A stretch of 64,000 nt of DNA, from positions 31,785,262-31,849,261 of the forward strand of contig CM060175.1 in assembly GCA_030549775.1 (NCBI GenBank). Reading direction: 5' to 3'. Source of the stretch: Tamarix chinensis. Taxonomy: Eukaryota; Streptophyta; Magnoliopsida; Caryophyllales; Tamaricaceae. The position numbers and the translations under genes were made by a program. Under the pieces are notes generated by a model that saw only the letters and a list, made by a program, of their open reading frames with translations, was not told where the DNA came from and did no database searches. Positions 60,690 to 64,000 of the stretch are shown piece by piece; position 1 is the stretch's first letter; every line of letters begins with the position of its first letter.

Positions 60690-61430
60690 GGATGTCTAAT
60701 GTGATATAAGTATTGCTAGGAATAGGGATAGGATTTTGTTGTATCATAAACACATGACATAGCATGAACATTAATATGTTATAATATATGGGTATATTTG
60801 TAATTTTTATTTTTTGATGGTGATTATTCTAATAAATGTAAAGGCTAAGTGTTATGTGAGGTTGAGAATGAGTGTAGGGGTTTGTGGCATTAGAAATACA
60901 CGTTCCATGATCAATATTAATATTGTATGACCTAGAGCTATTTTGGTAAGTTTGAATGTAAAATTGGATTTGTCTTAATAAATATGCATGATAAGTTATA
61001 ATTGTTGTTAAGTATGAAATTAGGGGTTTGTGATATTAGTAACACATATTTGGGCATGAATATTAATGGTATATGACCTAGGTGCATTTTAGTAATTTTG
61101 AATATGTAATGTTAGTTATCCTAAAAAATATGCATGATTGGTAACAATTGATGCTAAGTATGAGAATAGAGGTTTGCTGTATTAATAACTCATGTTTGAG
61201 CATAAATATCGATATTACATGGTCTAAGGGTATCTTGGTAATTTTATATGTACTTTGGTGATTAGTCTAATAAACATGCATGATAAGTATATATAGATGT
61301 TAAATATGAGAACAAGATTTTATTGTCTTAGTATCACCTATTTGAGCATAATTATTAACATTATATGGTATAGGGGCATTTTGGTAATTTTACATGTACT
61401 ACGGTTATTATTCTAATAAACATGCATGGG
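60690..61430 (+). repeat. 146-bp tandem array, about five copies
   Basis: The landmark AATAAA(T/C)ATGCATG ends at 60990, 61136, 61282 and 61428, exactly 146 bp apart each time, with a decayed copy ending at about 60844. Each unit also has a TTTTGGTAATTTT-type block and a GACCTAG/GGTCTAAG block. Copies are diverged by perhaps 25-30%, yet the period is unchanged. Confidence 0.88.
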
Positions 61431-62085
61431 GTGAGTTAAACCTATAGAAAGATGTAACCATGAGTGTGTAGAGTAGGGGTTCATTGTTAAGACTTGATAT
61501 GGGATTAATGATGATATCATTGGGTAGCCTAATGCATTTGGGAAGCCCTTGAACTGCTAGGGGATGAGAGGTTACCAAGGACGTGGAACTAGGGTTTTAG
61601 TAGGTCAAAGTATGAAACCCTATGGGTAGGTTATTATCTCATGTAGGAAATAGGGAAGTTGGGTCGTAAACTTGGTTTTTGATCTTAATAATGCCATTTA
61701 GGAAATTTATACTAGATCTAATAGCCATGTGAGATAAGTGGGAGCAGTTATAACCACGACGAGGAATTACAGTTTTAAGAGGGATCTAATGAGAGAGGCT
61801 ATTATTATATATGCATAACAGGGGAGTTAGTCTACAAAAAATTAGGGGATGGCTAATAATAGTAATATATGCCTAGTTATGGATAATCAAGGTAAAAAAA
61901 GTAGTAGAGAAGGGGCTAGGTCAACTAAGGAAAACTAAGGTTTTGAGGAGTAACCCTCGAGGCTAATGGTTATCATATGTGATAAACATGAGTAATAGGC
62001 TATGACTCTTGATAAAAGGAGATACTAATGGTAGGCTTAGGCTTATTGGGTAAATTAGGGACTCAAAGGAATATTAGGGGGTATG

Positions 62086-64000
62086 TGTAACACCCCTAAA
62101 ATTCACTCTTGAAAATTTTCATTTTATTTAAATGAATCAGTAGAAGCAAAATAACAAAACCGTGAATTCTAGGGATATAACCATCACACTTAGTACCAAA
62201 CTGGTTCACTCCTACTATTCCAATACCAAGTGATAAGGTTAAAAGTGTAAAATATAATTTATGAGAAACTCAAACATATTTAAATTAGAGTAGCATTAAT
62301 AACACTTTACAAGAGTAAAATCCACCAGTGGTGGTTACAAGAATACAAGTCACATTAAAATCAAGGGTTAAAAGAGAGAGGCGAACCCTAAAAGATTTTG
62401 GATAATCCATAGTCTATTTTCTGTTGCCTACTTGAATAGCTCCTGAAAAAGGATCTACAAGGGACACTGCCCATTGAATAAGCAGGGGCCCATGAATGGA
62501 ACCTTTCAGTGCAACAATACTGAGTAACCCTTTAAAACACACTTAAAGCAAGCCCGTAATACAACACATGAAACAAAGCTATATACATATATAATAAGAA
62601 ATGCATGCACCATAATCACATACTTGACAAGTCCATCAAATATTAATAATTTATAATGTACAATTAATACTTATGGGCGTTAAGCCATTACTTCATCATT
62701 ATTCAATCATCTTGGATTATATATGTCCATGTGAGTGCAGGAACCCTATTATTATAACCGGCGGATTGGCATCCATACAGGGCAGAATGCTCTTGACTAC
62801 TATTATTATCGGTAGATCGGTCTCTAGGGTAGAACACTCTTGGCCACTATTATTCTCCAGTGGACTAGTCTGACCCTAACTCACAAGGTGTTCCACTATA
62901 AGTGATTAGTATTTTTCCATAATTTATTCACATCCATAATTAGGTTTAATGAGCTTAGGATCCCCCACTATTATCACTGATGGACCAAAATACATAGAAA
63001 CATCATCTAGGGAAACATGCTTCTAGTCCACTATTATATCTGGTGGACTAGTACTTATAATCATCTTCTAGGACAACATGCTCCTAGGCCACTGTTATAT
63101 CCGGTGGACCGGTACTTATAATCATCTTCTAAGGTAACACACTCCTCATCTACTATTATAACCGATGGACCAATACTCAATATCATAATTCAATTGGGCC
63201 CAGTTCATTAATCTTTCACTTTCATGATTAGTGTTTTCCCTTTTTAATCAATACAACAATTCTATTTATTTGCCTCGGACGGGAGATCAAGACCTCGGGA
63301 CACAAAGGTACACTAGTTGTACTGGTGCATAAAGCTATTCAGTACCCTTCAACCATCAAACTTGGGACAAAAAGGTACCTTGGTTGTACTGATGCATAAA
63401 GCTACTCAATACCCTACTAACAAGGACACCTAATCCATGAGTATTTATACCCCCTAAATAGGTCTGTAGAGCTAGATAGAGTAAGATATAGGGCCTAGCT
63501 CAGGCACAAAGATAGGCTAGCAAATACTAAAATAATCGTGGGCTAAACCACGTCTTTAGTGTAGCGACCCCTAAAGGGCCACCATTCTCGATCTCAAGGT
63601 ATTTCAATTTAAGTATTAATGTCTTAATTAAGGTGATCACAAAAAGCACAATTATCAGATACTTATTCACTTTCAATCATTCTGATATCATTTGGTATTC
63701 CTTATTCATATGGTTGTCCAACATAACATGGAGGAATCATTAAGGCCATAATAATCTCATCTAGTTTCCAATTTAGGATTAGTTCTTGTGATACTTACTA
63801 ATCGTCAATACCATTATCTTATTATTTATTGTTACTTGAGTCTTATTACGAAATTCCGTTATCACAATGACATGTTAGATATAGATTATTCATTTACCCC
63901 TTGTATAATTGCTCAGTCATCGCTTCTTTACTTGAAAAATTACCATATTACCCTCCTTATTGTATAATGACTAAATTACCCCTTCCTCGGTTTGGGTTAC
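62086..64000 (+). mobile_element. Giant-LTR unit F, continues past the window
   Basis: It begins TGTAACACCCC; left flank GTATG. A hairpin at 62187 and a decayed CCGGT dyad array (62729-63190) follow. ACAAAGGTAC repeats occur at about 63300-63440, and AAATTACC text starts at about 63935. The order and wording match unit B throughout, with more C-to-T changes. The prediction is a GTATG duplication about 3 kb beyond the window end. Confidence 0.85.
62729..63190 (+). repeat. CCGGT dyad array of unit F, decayed
   Basis: Modules such as CACTATTATATCTGGTGGACTAG show loss of CpG and CCG positions when compared with B. Confidence 0.8.

Larger units (their letters stand above)
58560..62085 (-). repeat. 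Possible inverted, diverged giant-LTR unit
   Basis: The order AT-rich stretch, long pyrimidine tract (58860-60130), then a GGTAATTTT-type tandem region (60690-61430) follows unit B read backwards (AT-rich, purine zone, AAATTACC tract). Clear termini and a CCGGT array are not seen, and sequence identity to the other units is not obvious. Layout is the only support. Confidence 0.35.

Overview
This window looks like heterochromatic, repeat-filled DNA of a flowering plant, probably a dicot. The evidence is a Ty3/gypsy element with an initiator-Met tRNA primer site, an Athila-type element, plant L1-type LINEs and a Cassandra-type TRIM LTR carrying a 5S rRNA-like domain. I find no convincing host gene, tRNA gene or CRISPR array. 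Every recognisable coding region is retroelement-derived, and all but one are heavily broken.

The dominant feature is a family of 4.7-5.3 kb units that start TGTAACACCCC and end GGGGTATT(A/T)CA. Four are complete and each is flanked by a perfect 5-bp target-site duplication: A 8296-20553 (CCATG, enlarged by a nested element), B 29823-34718 (AGAAT), C 40092-45348 (GGATA, inverted) and E 51563-56294 (AATGG). Two are partial: D 48063-~50822 and F 62086 to the window end. I read them as solo LTRs of a giant-LTR retrotransposon family in three subfamilies (A/E, B/F, C/D). Together they fill about 38% of the window. Each has a hairpin about 90-100 bp from the 5' end, an array of CCGGT-GG-ACCGG dyads, AT-rich minisatellites, and (in the full-length copies) a GC-rich purine/pyrimidine-skewed zone near the 3' end.

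Layout: 60-1000 holds a minus-strand gypsy integrase relic. An Athila-type element on the minus strand runs from about 4.6 kb to about 24.8 kb. It is split by unit A, and A is itself split by a young Ty3/gypsy element (12598-19536, LTRs about 1% diverged, TSD GAGGA) with a nearly intact gag-pol. A LINE (about 24846-29665) lies at the Athila 5' side. A second LINE (35380-48062) is interrupted by a decayed gypsy element (35657-about 46801). That gypsy element is interrupted by C, and C by a 293-bp Cassandra-like solo LTR, giving four levels of nesting. Unit D cuts the second LINE at its right end. E sits inside an older relative of its own family. From about 58.5 to 62.1 kb there is a pyrimidine tract and a 146-bp tandem array with the same layout as an inverted, diverged unit, followed by F.

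The nesting gives a relative chronology: Athila and the LINEs and decayed gypsy first, then the giant-LTR units, then the CRM-like gypsy and the Cassandra LTR. All homology calls come from reading translations and motifs by eye; no database search was possible.
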